Of a stretch of DNA of 64,000 nucleotides, positions 23,242 to 33,735 are shown piece by piece. The DNA comes from Sequoia sempervirens (Eukaryota; Streptophyta; Pinopsida; Cupressales; Cupressaceae), in assembly GCA_007258455.2 (NCBI GenBank), contig VDFB02047230.1, positions 158,108,635 through 158,172,634 of the forward strand, given 5' to 3'. How positions within the stretch are numbered: the first letter of the stretch is position 1; the number at the start of each line of letters is the position of its first letter. The notes beneath the pieces were generated by a model that saw only the letters and a program-made list of their open reading frames with translations, had not been told where the DNA came from and did no database searches. The position numbers were made by a program, and so were the translations under genes.

Positions 23242-23379
23242 TGGGGAGCTGAGGAAAGGGCTCCCAATATGAGAAATATTGAAATCCCACCCAAAGAATG
23301 AAAGTGACTTAGATGCCCTCGTACTAAGGATTGAGAAGATTACAAGTCTACCCTTCACAAAACATATTTCCCTCAAGCA

Positions 23380-24620
23380 AAGAAAATTTGGTTACTCCAA
23401 GGTCTCCAATCCTTTTCAAAATTTTCAACAGGTAAATTCTTCCATCAAACCAAATACTCCATAATGCTTCTATTACTCAAATTATTTCTCTTGGTATCAA
23501 TAATAACATCAAGTTCCACTACGAGCTTTCCCTCATCATCCAAGGGTGGAAAATCTATCGATAATGTGATATGTTGTCTAAGGGCCCTCTTGAGTTGAAA
23601 CATATGAAACACATTATGAATCCTACTATTTTCTAGAAATTTCAACACATATGAGACTTAATCAATTCTCCTCAAGATCTATAAACCCTATAAAAGTGTG
23701 GTTTGACATTTTTAGCCTCGCTAATATTGATAGAGGTTTTCCTATAAGGATGTAACCTCAAAACAAGCATATATCAAACTTCAAAGAACTTTTCTATGTG
23801 GTTCTAATCTACATAGATTTTTTGTCAATTCTAGGCTTACTAGAGATGATATTTGAGTGATCTCAATATTTCTTTTGTATGCTTCATCAAGTCAATGGTT
23901 GCTAATACTTTGCTATCGTTTATTAAATCAACAAAGGTTAATTAATCATAACCATATAACACCATGAATGGAGACATTTCAATAGACATGGTGGGTTGTG
24001 TTGTAGTAATACTTTTCTAAATGTAACCACTTAACCCAAGTTGATTGTTGATATAAAACATAGATCCTTAAGTAACTTTTAACCCACTTGTTCACTATCT
24101 TTGTTTCTCCATTTGTTTGGACGATAACTTGTGCTCAAAGTTAATTTTTTACCAATCAAATGAAATAACTCCTACCAAAAAGAGCTAAGGAATATACTCC
24201 CTTTGTCACCAACAACATTTTAAAGCAACTAATTAAACCTAAACACTTCTCTAAAAAATAAATTAGCCACTTGATGTGTTTTGAGTTTTGAAGAAATAGC
24301 AAAGTAAGTGTGCATATTTCATTAGTTTTTTCACCACAACATAGATACAATATTTTCCTTATAGGTTCGGGAGGCTTGTAATGAAATCCATGCATATACT
24401 TTCCCACTTTTGATTTGGGATAGATAGTGGTTGAAAAAAGCCTCCTAGAAAAACATGTTCTACTTTATTTTTCTGACAAATCATGCATCCTCTAATGTAC
24501 ATAAGGAAATCCTTTTTAAGCCCCTTCCATGAGAACCTTTCCTCATTTATTTGTAGGTCTTTTAAAATCTTGGCTGACTTGCTAGTGGTGCATCATGAAA
24601 AGTTCTTAAAATTGTCTCCA
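23380..24620 (-). pseudogene. Ty3/gypsy integrase with chromodomain remnant
   Basis: Minus-strand reading from 24620 down gives FSWKGLKKDFLMYIRGCMIC (end of the HHCC finger), then QKWESICMDFITSLP with the first catalytic Asp and GKYCIYVVVKKLMKYAHL. VVGDKGSIFLSS is the second Asp region. Near 23648-23400 is NVFHMFQLKRAL, then SIMEYLV, stop, WKNLPVE, a chromodomain-like end. That tail marks a chromovirus, whose chromodomain would direct insertion to particular chromatin. Frames are broken many times. Confidence 0.72.
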
Positions 24621-24839
24621 TTCAAGATTCAAGTGTTGTCATTATTGTGATTGATGTCAAAAGTGAAAGGAAACTAATTTCTACCATTCATATTACGATT
24701 AAAGGACATCGAATGAAGGCCAAAGGCCACTAATCGTTTCAAAGGAATATTTTATCCTCGCAAAGCACTAATAAAATAAAATAAAATTGATATTGATGTT
24801 GGTCAACCTCAAGTTTGGTGCCCTCTTTATGTTTTAAAA

Positions 24840-25560
24840 AATACATTAAATTGTTTTTAAATTATGGATCAACTCAATTATAGGGGCACCCCACTTGGCA
24901 ATTAAAATTAAAATAAATTTATATTTTTTAAAAGGGCTCAAGCCCTTATGTGAGCATCCAAGTTTGAAGAGGTACATACTAGAAGAAGAGTCACCTCCTT
25001 TATCAAGTGTTGTATCATTTCATGAAGTCCCCCCTTGTTAAGTAGATATAAAAGGATTTTGTGGTATGTGGAGAAGAATGTATCGAAGAAAATAGATATA
25101 TCATATATACACTAGCAAATTTGTGTGAAGAGAATATAATAGAAGATTATTCAAAGGCATAATTTTGAGGAGAATTATCAAGAAGAAAAATACTTTGTTG
25201 AGTTAGAGATTGGTGCCTCTTATTGAAGTTGGTACCTCATATTAGAGAGGTTGGTGCCTAATATTAAAGAGATTGGTCTCTTACCAAGCTGGTGCTTAGT
25301 GGTGGGGTTTGGTGTCTCTAGTGGGTTGGTGCTTACAAATTATTGTAAGAGATTATTTATTTTGGTGACTAGATTTGGACAGTAGATCAAAACAATCATT
25401 ATTCCATGCTTTTCTCTTGAAAGGATTTCCATGTAAATCTTGTGTTCATGTATTCTTATTTTTTGATGTGTTTTTGAAGTTATTGTGGTTATTAATTTGA
25501 AAAAGTAAAAGATGGTCTTATATTGACTCACCCCCTCTCTCAATATAATTGTGTGCTCAT
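24840..25560. other. Possible inserted LTR-like block inside gypsy pol
   Basis: Gypsy similarity stops after LVLDDEHTIILREG (near 25550) and resumes in integrase below 24620. The block contains 'gatataaaagg', a possible TATA box at about 25045, and five or more copies of 'ttggtgcct' type words at 25200-25340. I found no boundaries with a target duplication. Confidence 0.35.
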
Positions 25561-26728
25561 CATCAAGAACTAGGGAGATTATATTTTTGTTAGAAATGAG
25601 ACCATTTACCACTACAAATCCATCTTCCCTCACATTCCCATCAAAGCAATCAATAATAAATATATTTTTAACATAATTTGTCATAATAGTGACCTAATCA
25701 ATAGAAATAGAAAAAATAGAGAATAGAGTAGGCTTTCTAGAAAGAGCATCAACTACATTATTTTTCCCTTGGATATGTAATCTACATTAAAATCATAAGC
25801 ATGGAGCTTACTTGCCCATTTTTGTTGCCTATCATGCAAGTCATGTTGGCCAAAGAACTTCAAGTTATGTTTTCACCATAAATATTTCACAAACCAAATA
25901 TTGTCAAAGATAATCAATTTTTGTTCTTTTAATTTCTTACTTTCAAATGCTAAGGGATGTCCCTTATATACCAAGACAACTCCAATTAGCTCTTCTAAAA
26001 AATCACATTCTACAAGTGGTTGTGAGAAATCTAAGATAGTAAAAATAGGGCATGAACTCATTACCTCCTTAAGTTCATCAAATAACTCTTTGAGTTATTT
26101 TTTTCCATACAAAAGTTCTCTTTTTGTTGTATCAATTAAGAGCATTTCAAGCTATGAAAACCCCTTACCAAATCTTCTATAATAATGGCAATGGCCAAAG
26201 AACTCTCTTAGTTGTATCAATGTGGTAGGAGGAGGCCAATCCAAAATGGCTTGGAATCTTTTGTTGATCCACTTGAACACTTCAAGCACTCATGCATGGC
26301 CCAAGTACAAGATCATTGTCACACCAAACACATTTGATTTTTATTTTTTTGAAAAGAAGGCTTGTCTTTCTAATATTCCAAGGATGATATCTATATGCTT
26401 CAAATGATCTTTCCAAGTCTAGTTGTAAATAAGAATTTCATCAAAGAAAAAAAAACATATTTCCTTATTTGATTTTTGAAAACATGGTTCATGCATGATG
26501 GGAAGGCAACTGATGCATTTTTCAAACCAAAATATGTGACTAAAATCAAAGTGCCCAAAGTGATGCCTAATATTATCATATGTATGTCCTCATCCTTGCC
26601 TAAATATAATTGTAGTTTGATCTCAAATTAATATTTAAAAAATACATAGCTCCTTATAATTCATCACTTAACTTCTTTATCCTAGGAATGATTTATCTAT
26701 TTTTGGTGATCTTGTTCAATGATCTATA
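25560..26728 (-). pseudogene. Ty3/gypsy reverse transcriptase core and RNase H
   Basis: Minus-strand reading from 26728: YRSLNKITKN and IIPRIKKLSDEL, then FFDEILIY at about 26425-26448 in place of the usual F-D-D active site, so the second Asp is Glu. Next come a VLGPCMSA-like piece and ILDFSQPLVECDF, then GHPLAFESKKLKEQKLI (26061-25873), and WASKLHAYDFNVDYI with NNVVDALSRK, the RNase H end. VREDGFVVVNGL leads toward integrase. Several stops. It joins the fragment at 28014-28231 if the solo LTR between is removed. Confidence 0.78.
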
Positions 26729-28013
26729 TGTAATATCGTAAAATTGCATCATTTGTAATTTCACATACACTTTTGTATCCACTTTAGTGTCCACTCCCTT
26801 ACCATTTGTGTAGGCTCATTTTAGCCCTTGCATCATCCTTTTTCCCCTCTCAAAATGCTTAGGACCCCTTTTTAGTAGCTACCTTTGCATGTCAGTTTTG
26901 CATCAAACTTTCTGCTTTTCCAGTTCTTGTAGTTTTGTAGTGTGATGTGTTTGGACACTAGCACACTGCACGGATGTTCGTGCGTCACGCTAACGTCTTG
27001 TGGCATTTCAACATTCAAATAGTTTTTTTTAGTGTCTTGCCACTTGTCAGCTACTTTTATCGATGGTAACAGCCTGGGACACCTTGTAACAACTCAAGAA
27101 TCTTCTTTTCCCTCTTATTCTCTCTTTAAAAGCTATCTTTTCAATCCATTTGAGCTTCTTCTTGGTGTAGCTCTCTTGGAGACATTATCTTCTATTTCGC
27201 TCTCTTGCACAACTCTCTACAGCTTGCTACAACAACACTCTTTAAAGCTTTCACAACACTCTTTACAACTCTCTTGGCTCTCACAACTGTCTCTCTCTTT
27301 GGCTTCCTCGAGCCTTGCAAGTGATATCTATCTTGCTTATCTTGTATCTTTGAGCATCTTGGGATTTCTCACATTCCCTATCTATTACATCTCTATTTGG
27401 TGATACGAGTTCTCCTCCTTAAGCGGGGTTTGTTTTTATCACTCTTGCCTTCATTTCATTTATGCTTATTATTTCTCTATCTATCTGGTTGTACATGGAG
27501 ATGGGAACATCGAAACGGGGATTTGACTGAGGCAATCCCCTAAACAACCCCAACATTTTTTTTCAATCTTATGTGTGTAGGTATTGAAGATATTTACTTT
27601 CTGGTGGCTTCATTACTTGGATTGTTCTGAGCATTTTCTTTATCCTCTTTAGTCTTATCATTTGCTTTACCTTATTTCAGTTTTATTGCTTTATGTTATT
27701 TTCCTGTACTCTGAAAGTTCTTAATAATCAGATTGTTAGTAGTCACTTTAACTATTCTCTAAGACATCCTCATTTTTAGTCTTTACAAGATGCCAGAGCG
27801 GCTCTGGGACTCCAGTACACCACATTGTTGTATGTATTCCACGATGTTGTCCTTGGTTGAAAACTTGCTAGTTTGTCCAGAAAACCTATGTGGCCTACTC
27901 TTTTTAGTTCTAGAACTCTCGCTCTGTTCCTTGAGGTAGTTTAGGGAAAGCTGCTCTCTAGGATTCTCTTGAGAATAAAAAGAATCGTGAGCAGTGAATC
28001 CCCCTTCTCTACA
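26729..28013 (+). mobile_element. Solo LTR inserted in gypsy reverse transcriptase
   Basis: Starts TGTAATATCG and ends CTTCTCTACA. CTATA is duplicated on both sides (26724-26728, 28014-28018). The gypsy protein reading ..CIDY at its right edge continues as YRSLNK at its left edge, so the element interrupts one codon region of the older pol. A TATA-like 'tttaaaag' lies near 27125. Plus orientation is a guess from that. No internal region or second LTR, so it is best read as a recombination product. 'aacggggatttgactgag' near 27515 may help in family assignment. Confidence 0.82.
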
Positions 28014-28231
28014 CTATAATCGATACATATTTGCATGTTGGAATCTATTTCCTTCACAAGAACCATGGATGAGGAAAATGGATTAGAACTAGGCCTAATG
28101 TAACCCATCTCCAAGAGCTTTTTGATGGCCTTCTCTAGCTCTTCTTTGTACATTCTTGGGTGGCGATAAGGAGTGGTCATGGTAAGCTTAGAGCTCTTTG
28201 ATGGTCTTTTCAAAATTCTTTTTTTTAGCAT
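28014..28231 (-). pseudogene. Ty3/gypsy reverse transcriptase, N-terminal part
   Basis: Reads TTPYRHPRMYKEELEKAIKK, then LLEMGYIRPSSNPFSSSMVL and VKEIDSNMQICIDY, the conserved start of gypsy RT. It ends exactly at the solo LTR target site. Upstream gag and protease were not recognised above 28240. Confidence 0.82.
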
Positions 28232-28239
28232 GTGCTCTT

Positions 28240-29030
28240 TTTTGAATATTTTTATTTTTTCTAAGAATTTTGCACATTGTATTGTGTCATTATTGTACTA
28301 CCACTACTTATAAAGTGGCATGTTGGTGTGTGTGCTTAGAATTAGCCATCACAACCTTGTCTACCTTATGCAAGTAGCATAATGAGAGGTTAGTTGTGCA
28401 AGTCTTGCAATCCCAAATTCAGCCACATTCATGTGAGTGTGACTTGCATGAGCACACTCTATTTCATTCATTTATTTATTCATGTACTAGGCAGATGCAA
28501 AGGTTGGTTACCATACATTTTAGTGTGATGGAACACATACCATATATATACTTCTACATATACATTTATGGGAGCTACCTTTTGTCATTTTTTTATTAAT
28601 CAATATTCTTGAAACTATTGGCACCTATAATTTTTATTGACAAATTACAACCTTGATTGCCATTTGTGTTTTATTCGAGTAGTATCTTTAAGGTCACTCA
28701 TACATAGACTCATATTTTTTCTAGTAGCCATCTAAGCATTGTTGAGCTCGTTAAGATCACTCGTGTAGATTTATTTTTTTATTTTAATTCTCATCCTAAT
28801 TTCAATGGAGGTTCTACAATTCTAATAGTTTGCAATTTTTTTGTGCTTCACTGAGTTCTTCATGTTTATCTTCTTGTTCCTTATCTTAAGAGACATTTTT
28901 AGAGGAGGATTCAAAATCTCTCATTCTCTTTTCTGGGGAGAAATTTTTCTTGCAAATTTTCTTCTTTTTTGAAAGGTTTGTAATACATATGTACCTAATC
29001 AAACCTAGTTGTTGGGACTCATCATTGCAT
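28240..29030. other. Spacer, no gene seen
   Basis: AT-rich with no recognisable domain. It may include eroded gypsy 5' sequence. Confidence 0.4.
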
Positions 29031-29039
29031 CCTTCCCTT

Positions 29040-29420
29040 GTTTACTTATCCCTAAGTTGCACTCAAGGAGGCGTATTAGTGTGAAAAGGGTTATTCACTA
29101 ACCAATCATCTTCTAGTGTATTGTTTACACCTGATTAGCGAAGTTTACTTAGGGCATTTACATTCTATCTCTCAAGTCATAAAATTAGGCCACTTGTCAT
29201 AATCTTATGATGTCTCACATTTCATGCATTCTAATAGTAGAAGTCTATCTCAAGTAGAAATGCTTTATAAGATAACTACTCTTTTGGGGTTGAGCTAAAT
29301 TAGTTATATATTAAATAGATTAAATCGTTTGGATATTTTTTCTCCAAACATTATCCCCATCCTTTGCCTTTTATATTTAAGAGTATAAAGCTAGTATTTA
29401 AGATTATCACTATAGCCAAG
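29040..29420 (+). mobile_element. Eroded LTR edge, plus orientation
   Basis: 'ccctaagttgcactcaaggagg' then 'tattagtgtgaa', and later 'gtttacttagggc', is a degraded plus-strand version of the 3' module, polypurine tract and LTR start seen at 536-960. No partner LTR found. Confidence 0.5.
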
Positions 29421-29970
29421 AGTTATTATGGTATTAAAGGAAATTTAGCTTTTTATTGCAAATCTCTTTGTAGAAGATTTCTTTGACGTTGTAGAATCTT
29501 TGGCTCCAATGAGACCTTAAACTTTTACAAATACATAATCTCAATAATCTCAACAAAAAAAAATATAGGCTTGATTTGAACTTCAATATCATATAACTTT
29601 GTATAAGGCTATATCTTCTTTTTCCTCAATTTCCTTTATATTCTAAGTTTATAGCATAAAGACTAACTTTGAGTCAAACAATGTTGAAAAATCTTCTAGC
29701 CAACATGTTTTCTAGTCAAGATCCCTTTTTAACAACTACTAAGTTGACATTGGGGTAATCATAAATAAAGAAAATTTATAAAATTATAATTACATTAAAT
29801 TCTACAAAAACTCTAACTATGCATTTCACGAAAGTAAATTGTGCAATCACTTTAGACAACTATGATTCATATGGCCTTTAATTGTCAATTAATTTACATA
29901 GAATGACTAATACAAACTACCCATTAGACAATGATACAAATGTATCAAACACATTGTACAAATAAAAGTC

Positions 29971-30192
29971 AATAACCAAGCATATCATTAAATTGTGACA
30001 AGTATCACAACAAATGTGATTGAAAACCATAACATTCCCAACAAAATTCACATTAATACAAGCACAATTGCATTTGTGTAGAATAACCAAGCATATCATT
30101 AAATTGTGACAAGTATCACAACAAATGTGATTGAAAACCATAACATTCCCAACAAAATTCACATTAATACAAGCACAATTGCATTTGTGTAG
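29971..30192. repeat. Perfect tandem duplication, 2 x 111 bp
   Basis: 29971-30081 and 30082-30192 are identical base for base on reading. It also duplicates 37 codons of a chance minus-strand frame, which is not evidence of coding. Confidence 0.95.
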
Positions 30193-30276
30193 AAATTCCC
30201 ATGTAAACAATATTTGCAAATCAATCAACAATTTGAAGTACAAAGATATCCAAATAAAATCTCTATGACTACACAA

Positions 30277-30358
30277 AACATAAACACATAAAGTCATTCA
30301 TAAATAAACAAATATATATATATATGTTTATTTATGAATGACTTTATGTGTCTATGTT
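30277..30358. repeat. Hairpin with 34-bp arms
   Basis: Arms 30277-30310 and 30325-30358 are reverse complements with one mismatch and enclose a 14-bp (AT)n loop. Confidence 0.9.
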
Positions 30359-30713
30359 ACGTGAATGCATTAATAACTTATTACTGAAGATTTTGCTTGA
30401 ATTTGTCAAAAACACCATGTATGCACTAAAAACTTGTTGAGGGTTTTGCTTGAATTTGTCTAAAACACCATGTAAACATGCATAATATAGGATTTTCCAA
30501 ATATCCTCTACAACACATTCTCATGATCATTAGTGGCAATATCATGTAGGCTTCAGTCTAAGTGTAAGAAGTGTTAAATGCAAAACTCTAATTTCAACAA
30601 TTGTAAGAACATATTTATAATGATTTTGTCAATCCAACAATTATATCTAATTCAAAATCCTTCCTTCTAATGACTAATCCCAACAGATTCACTGAGCTCA
30701 AAGTCCTTTTCAT

Positions 30714-30985
30714 TTACCTCTCACCTCCACCTTCCCCTTCATCCAAAAGAAAGACAAATATGATCTTACACAATCATTTTTTTAAGCAATTTATACTTCA
30801 TACAATCTTAGAATCGATTTCTAACCAATTTATACTTCATATAACCTTAGTTTGCTCTCACGTCCACCTTCCCCTTCATCAAAAAGAAGACAAATATTAT
30901 CTTGAACAATCATTTTTTCTAAGCAATTTATACAATCTTAGAATCGAGTTCTTCGCAATTTACACTTCATATAACCTTAGTTTGT
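30714..30985. repeat. Imperfect tandem duplication
   Basis: 'tccaccttccccttcatc' at 30726 recurs at 30863. 'aatcttagaatcga' and 'ataaccttagtttg' also recur in the same order. The second copy is about 14 bp shorter. Confidence 0.8.
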
Positions 30986-30999
30986 CCTTGCCTTTTGCA

Positions 31000-33140
31000 T
31001 TTTACTCTTTCGTCTCCTTTTTGCTTTTTTACTTATTTGGATTTGCCAAATAATTTGATAGACTCTCAATCATAATGTATCTTATGAAAGAGATGTTGGA
31101 TAGACCTTCAAAATATCCTTCAAGATTATTCTGATATATCTTTAGTTTATATATAACTGTATTTATAATAAGATATCTTATAAATTTTAAAAGAGCTTCA
31201 AATGCAAACCATAAATAGAAACATTACAGAAAAGGTGAACAATCAAATTCAGGCCCTGGTCATTTATATCGTATTTTAATTTGTGTAAGTGCTTCACAGG
31301 TGTTGATTTTTACACAGCCTGATTATTATAGTATATTGCAACAAGAAAGATAGGAGAGTATGGTAGTCATTTCGCTTATTCAACGCTGATAATGTCTTGC
31401 AAACTGAGAGAAAGAGCCAAGTACACAACTAAAATTGTCGCTGATGTATACGTAAAGCCAGTCATTTCTTATCTTGATATAAGCAAAATCTTTAATACAA
31501 CATGAGAGATTATCCAATAAAAAACAAATATATTTTTTATTGCTGAATGTTTCTGGATTAGATTGTGTCAATATTTTTTACTAATGGAATAAAACATGTA
31601 TTGCCATCAACGTGGATACAAACTAAAATTTAAAAAATTGTCATTAAAAAACATGTGTGACCTGAGTCATCCTAGCTTACGTAAAAGGGCATGTATGATA
31701 TGAATTCCCAACGTGTCCCAGTTGACCATGGCAACTAGTATATAAAAATCTGCGCAGAATTAAAATGGCTATGCTTCCAGTATATTCTAATGAAATCAAT
31801 ATATTGTTTGTTGCTAGTAGGTTAAATAGTGCAGTAATTTGACAAACTCCTCAAGCCATATGATTTCTTTGTATTATCATAAACTTTTCATAATTGATAA
31901 TTTTCTGTCTGTTTCTAGCATTGGACTAGTCGCCTGTCGCACAATTAGATTTCTTGTGTTGTGCCTTCGTATAAATGCAAGTGATCACAATCAATCATGC
32001 TTGTAGAGTAGAAAGAGTTGCATAAAATAGGATATTTTGGTGCAAATCTTTTGATTATATTTGCACTTGTGTAGGCGTTGTCATTTTGATTCTATGAAAT
32101 CCAATTTATATTTGATCATTCGGTTTTCACTTATCTTTAATAGTAGCCTTTATTAATGATTTGTGTCCCTATTTAATTTTTGAAGCTTTGCAATACCAGG
32201 TAGTATTAAATGACAGACACTAACAAATACACCAAATAAGATAATGATATCTCAAAGGTAGACGTTTCCAGGGACTGAAGGAGTGCACCCCAAAAGGGAT
32301 CAAACGAGGATTCCCTAAAACGTAAGACCAAGTAGTCAAGGTGATATGCATGCTAACTAGGTCTTAAAAGTGGACCCTAAAATAGATGTCTTTTATACAG
32401 ATATAGTCATTATAAATAGGTCACTGAATTAAACTTTATCTAACAATATGAATTTGAAAACTAATGCCTCGACATTACATTCACCTCCAATGCTAATCAA
32501 GCTGTTAGAACCTAAATATTGAAAATGTTAATGTGAATGAAGAGGACATTAATTGCAACACATTGATTTCTATTTGAAGCAAGGGGGGGAAAATGCTTCT
32601 AAAACAAAATGGCAACAGGTTTTTCACTCTAAATCAACCAAATGTTTAAGTCTATTACTTAAGCGTGAACAAATAATTGGGCTTAAATACTACTGTTCCA
32701 TGCCCAATCAATTTCCATATCCCTGCCCCACCAACTTAAGTTAATGGCAAAGATATTAGTATCTCTTTGCATATTGAACTGCTAAGCCAAAATTTTAACT
32801 TCGTTCTTTCTTCCCCTTCGCACCTAGCCATGAAGGCCAGGGATCTGCTCCCTTTCCTTTTTAAATAAACTTCCTTTGCTTTCTTTGTAAGGGCTACAAG
32901 TATTTTGTAATTAAAGAGTACTTCTACAATGAGCAACTGAGAAAAGGGCAGATTACATTTCTACAGTCCTATCTAGAGAAGTATTAAATGTACTAAGCAA
33001 TGAAAAAGACTACAGAAATTGATCTTACCAAGTTCCTTAATTGTAAATCAAAACAAAAATGAAAAACCAAAATCAGCAAACCCTTGTGCACCAGGATGCT
33101 GCATCCATATGCAACCAAGATGAGTTGACAAATCGATAAC
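31000..33140. other. Spacer 3' of the J-domain gene, no gene seen
   Basis: Short chance frames only. No domain, RNA gene or repeat pair recognised. Confidence 0.5.
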
Positions 33141-33142
33141 TG

Positions 33143-33328
33143 GTCATTAGGCTGGCTGTTTCAAATTTGTACCATAAAAGGAAAAACCACACACATGCGT
33201 CATTAAGCCGGCTGTTTCAAATCTGTACCATAAAAGAAAGAACCCCACCCCAGACACACACACACACAGCTTTACGGTTAGTATTGGCACACACACACAC
33301 ATACACAGCTTTGCAGTTAGTATTGACA
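33143..33328. repeat. Two short tandem duplications with (CA)n tracts
   Basis: 'ggctgtttcaaat.tgtaccataaaag' occurs twice, 56 bp apart (33143-33242). 'acacagcttt.c.gttagtattg' occurs twice about 43 bp apart with (CA)n runs (33254-33328). They lie 230-420 bp past the stop codon of the J-domain gene and could be in its 3' untranslated region. Confidence 0.8.
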
Positions 33329-33561
33329 ATGGTTACATGAAGAATAAATTACAAGGCACATAAACAAACAATTGTGCACACGTGATAAAAAATGCAACAT
33401 ATTACAAGAGGTAACTAACAAGTCAACAATATTGTTGACTCATTTGTAATTATGAATAATGTTCTAAATTACATAAATGATAAAGAAAAACATACCAAAT
33501 GGTAGTGTGGAAAGCATATGAAATACATTCATGTTGATATCCATAGAGAGATTTCATGCCA

Positions 33562-33735
33562 CTACCAGCCTGTTTTATTACCATAGGCTGTAACAACTGG
33601 AGGAAACGTGTCCTTCATGCGCGAAATCATCTTGAATGTCTCCTCTGCTTCTACTTGATGGCGCAAGCCATGATTCAATACTGATGCACGATCCGGATGA
33701 AATCGTAATAAAGCTTTCTTATATGCTGCATTCAC
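33562..33735 (-). CDS. Last exon: J-domain C-terminal half and stop
   Basis: Codes 57 residues, VNAAYKKALLRFHPDRAS to the stop after NKTGW. It holds the end of helix II with HPD and helix III (VEAEETFKMISRMKD). The acceptor on the minus strand is TGATGACAG. Confidence 0.9.
   Translation of the reverse strand: MNAAYKKALLRFHPDRASVLNHGLRHQVEAEETFKMISRMKDTFPPVVTAYGNKTGW

Noticed and set aside
29917..30297. 126-codon frame with a repeated Cys-rich segment
   Set aside because: The repeat comes from the exact 111-bp DNA duplication (a multiple of three). No independent sign of coding.
33562..33735. Auxilin identity for the J-domain protein
   Set aside because: The J domain is C-terminal as in auxilin, but the upstream acidic region, SUMO-type motif and coiled coil do not show clathrin-binding boxes, and the J-domain wording differs.
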